A stretch of DNA of 8,558 nt from an uncultured Polyangiaceae bacterium. Lineage in GTDB: Bacteria > Myxococcota_A > Polyangia > Polyangiales > Houyiibacteriaceae. The stretch is taken from assembly GCA_947258625.1 (NCBI GenBank), contig CAMYJN010000070.1, positions 1-8,558 on the forward strand, read 5' to 3'. The position numbers were made by a program, and so were the translations under genes. Position 1 is the stretch's first letter. Every line of letters begins with the position of its first letter. The notes under the pieces are model-generated. The model was not told where the DNA came from, made no database searches, and worked only from the letters and a program-made list of their open reading frames with translations. Positions 6,930 to 8,558 of this stretch are shown here, in pieces.

Positions 6930-7410
6930 CGTCCGCAAGCTTTCGATCCAAAATGACCATCTCGATCGCGGTGAGCGCTGCGTCGCGGCCCTTGTTGCCG
7001 TGCGCGCCGCCTGCGCGTTCGAACGCTTGCGCCTCGTCGTCGGTCGTGAGCAGGCCGAAGATTACGGGGACCGCCGCGTCGAGTGCGACCCGGCCGAGGC
7101 CAAGCGCCGTGCCCTGCGAGACGAAGTCGAAGTGCGGCGTGCCTCCCCGAATCACCGCGCCGAGCGCGATGACGGCATCGAAGCGCTGGCTTTGCGCAAT
7201 TTGCTGAGCTGCGTACGGGAGCTCCCAGGCGCCTGGCACCTCGACGACATAGACCGATTCGTCGGTCACGCCGCGCTCGGAGAGACAGTCCTTGGCGCCC
7301 TCGAGCAGCTTGCTCACGACCGCACGGTTGAAGCGAGACCAGACGATGGCAAAGCGCGCATCTGCTGGCGCGGCGACCTCTCGCAGTGGCAAGTTGCGGT
7401 CCTCGCTCAT
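6904..7410 (-). CDS. ribH: 6,7-dimethyl-8-ribityllumazine synthase
   Basis: RibH condenses 5-amino-6-ribitylamino-uracil with 3,4-dihydroxy-2-butanone 4-phosphate to form 6,7-dimethyl-8-ribityllumazine, the penultimate step of riboflavin synthesis; the enzyme forms large cytosolic oligomers. The 168-residue product has the expected motifs: WSRFN (24-28) at the substrate site, VEVPGAWELP (56-65), GAVIRGGTPHFDFV (84-97) with the catalytic His at 93, VIFGLLTTDDEAQAFERAG (116-134) with the phosphate-site Arg at 132, and GNKGRDAALTAIEM (138-151). The ATG at 7410 overlaps the stop of the ribBA-type gene as ATGA, which fixes the start and points to coupled translation of two consecutive pathway enzymes. 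The length is slightly above the usual 150-160 because of short charged extensions at both ends. Confidence 0.97.
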   Translation of the reverse strand: MSEDRNLPLREVAAPADARFAIVWSRFNRAVVSKLLEGAKDCLSERGVTDESVYVVEVPGAWELPYAAQQIAQSQRFDAVIALGAVIRGGTPHFDFVSQGTALGLGRVALDAAVPVIFGLLTTDDEAQAFERAGGAHGNKGRDAALTAIEMVILDRKLADDGITKKRP

Positions 7411-8558
7411 TTGGAAGCTGCTGCCTTTTTCGAAGCTGCGGGCGTGAGCTGACCGCCCGGTGCGACCAGAAGCTGTTCGCCCACATTGAGCCCGTAGGCG
7501 TCGAGGCTCGGAATCCGCCGCGGCCGGTTGGTGAGTAGACGCAGCTGCTCGAGCCCGAGGTCCGAGAGCACCTGTGCGCCGAAGCCGTACTCGCGAAGCA
7601 CGACGCCGGGCTCCTCGGGGGATCGGGGGAGTGGTTCGTTGAGGTAGAAGGCCAAATCGGTTTCGGGATCCGGATGCCCCGGCAAGAACAGAATCACCCC
7701 GTTGCCCTCGCGCTCAATCGCGGCGACGCAGTCGGCGATGTGAACGCGGTCACCCATGCGGACCTGGAATGCGTCGCCAAGCACGCTTCCGCGGTGCACG
7801 CGCGCCAGCGTCGGGGCCGTGGTCAGCTCGCCGAAGCTCAGGGCCATGAACTGCTCTTGGTCGCCGACCTGAACGCGATACACCGAAGCGATCCAAGTGC
7901 GTCCCGACGGCATTTCTACGGGCGTCTGCCGAATCCGCTGAACCAGCCGTTCGCGGGCCAGGCGGTATTGGATGAGGTCTGCGATCGTGAGCAGGCGCAG
8001 TTCGTGCTCTTCGGCAAATGCGACGAGATCCGGGTAGCGAGCCATCGATCCATCGTCTTTCATGATCTCGCAGATGACGCTGGCCGGTTTCAACCCAGCG
8101 AGTCGGGAGAGATCGACTGAGCCCTCGGTATGCCCCGTGCGTTGCAGCACGCCGCCCGGGACCGCCTTGAGCGGAAACACATGGCCCGGGCTCACCAGGT
8201 CCGCGGGCCCCGCGTCGTCTGCGACCGCGGTCAAAATCGTGTGCGCGCGATCGCCCGCGCTGATGCCCGTCGTGACTCCTTTGCGAGCCTCGATTGAAAC
8301 CGTAAATGCGGTCGAACGCGAGGAGCGGTTGTCGTCGACCATCATCGGTAGGTCGAGCTGACGGATTCGATCCTCGGTCAGGCTGAGACAAATCAACCCT
8401 CGAGCGTGTCGTGCCATGAAATTGATCGTATCCGGGGTCGCCATCTCGGCAGCCATGCACACGTCGCCTTCGTTTTCGCGGTCCTCGTCGTCGACAAGGA
8501 TGACCATTTTGCCCTTCCGGATGTCATCCAATGCCGCCACGACCCGCTCGATCGCGCT
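7407..8558 (-). CDS. ribBA: 3,4-dihydroxy-2-butanone 4-phosphate synthase with degenerate GTP cyclohydrolase II domain (RibBX-like; 5' end outside window)
   Basis: The frame is open to the window edge. A GTG at 8540 exists, but six more codons upstream (SAIERV) continue the usual RibB N-terminal helix, so the true start is probably beyond 8558. Residue numbers below count from that GTG. The RibB half (1 to about 198) converts ribulose 5-phosphate to 3,4-dihydroxy-2-butanone 4-phosphate and formate; it has the acidic metal loop [10 protein letters not shown] (17-26), [12 protein letters not shown] (91-102), SPGHVFPL (117-124) and [11 protein letters not shown] (134-144), all intact. The C-terminal half (about 203-360) keeps the GTP cyclohydrolase II fold ends ([15 protein letters not shown] [15 protein letters not shown] and [11 protein letters not shown]). 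However, where active RibA has RVHSECLTGD and RCDCG, it reads [10 protein letters not shown] and RMGDR, losing all three zinc cysteines. The QEGRGIGL motif is replaced by [13 protein letters not shown] cyclohydrolase activity is therefore very unlikely. The short basic end ASKKAAASK is unexplained. Confidence 0.93.
   Translation of the reverse strand, partial: SAIERVVAALDDIRKGKMVILVDDEDRENEGDVCMAAEMATPDTINFMARHARGLICLSLTEDRIRQLDLPMMVDDNRSSRSTAFTVSIEARKGVTTGISAGDRAHTILTAVADDAGPADLVSPGHVFPLKAVPGGVLQRTGHTEGSVDLSRLAGLKPASVICEIMKDDGSMARYPDLVAFAEEHELRLLTIADLIQYRLARERLVQRIRQTPVEMPSGRTWIASVYRVQVGDQEQFMALSFGELTTAPTLARVHRGSVLGDAFQVRMGDRVHIADCVAAIEREGNGVILFLPGHPDPETDLAFYLNEPLPRSPEEPGVVLREYGFGAQVLSDLGLEQLRLLTNRPRRIPSLDAYGLNVGEQLLVAPGGQLTPAASKKAAASK

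Overview
The window is a GC-rich piece of bacterial chromosome with tightly packed genes and no RNA genes, mobile elements, CRISPR arrays or gaps over 300 bases. Gene content (ribBA-type/ribH/nusB cluster, a stand-alone M17 N-terminal domain gene beside nusB, a DUF2062 protein, and a protein with a long histone-H1-like Lys/Ala tail) would suit a Myxococcota/'deltaproteobacterial' type of organism. That placement is an inference from gene style, not something the sequence proves.

Layout. (1) Bases 2-184, plus strand: the C-terminal tail of a protein whose start lies outside the window. (2) Bases 262-4394, minus strand: a two-gene unit. A 1183-residue fused hydantoinase A/B protein very like ATP-dependent 5-oxoprolinase is followed, with an ATGA stop/start overlap, by a small DUF2062 membrane protein. 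(3) Bases 4395-4580: a divergent intergenic region of 186 bp, the only real regulatory space in the window. (4) Bases 4581-5981, plus strand: a 466-residue protein joining an AHSA1/START-like (SRPBCC) domain to an acidic linker, an Ala/Lys/Glu helical region and a very basic repeat-built tail like histone H1. (5) Bases 5986-8558, minus strand: a riboflavin/nusB operon read as ribBA-type gene (5' end off the window), ribH, nusB, and an orphan M17 aminopeptidase N-terminal domain gene. Every junction in this operon overlaps (4, 26 and 4 bp), so translation is probably coupled.

How the genes work together. The ribBA-type product makes 3,4-dihydroxy-2-butanone 4-phosphate, which RibH condenses with the pyrimidine intermediate to give 6,7-dimethyl-8-ribityllumazine, the precursor of riboflavin. 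The C-terminal GTP cyclohydrolase II half of the ribBA-type protein has lost its zinc cysteines and the QEGRG-type catalytic stretch. It therefore looks like the RibBX variant, and a working GTP cyclohydrolase II must be encoded elsewhere. NusB is a transcription antitermination factor often linked to rib genes. The oxoprolinase would recycle 5-oxoproline to glutamate; its link with DUF2062 is by position only.

The most unusual items are the SRPBCC-histone-H1-like fusion with its nested DNA repeats, the catalytic-domain-less M17 protein coupled to nusB, and the degenerate GTP cyclohydrolase II half. I see no clear sign of a wholly new multi-gene system.
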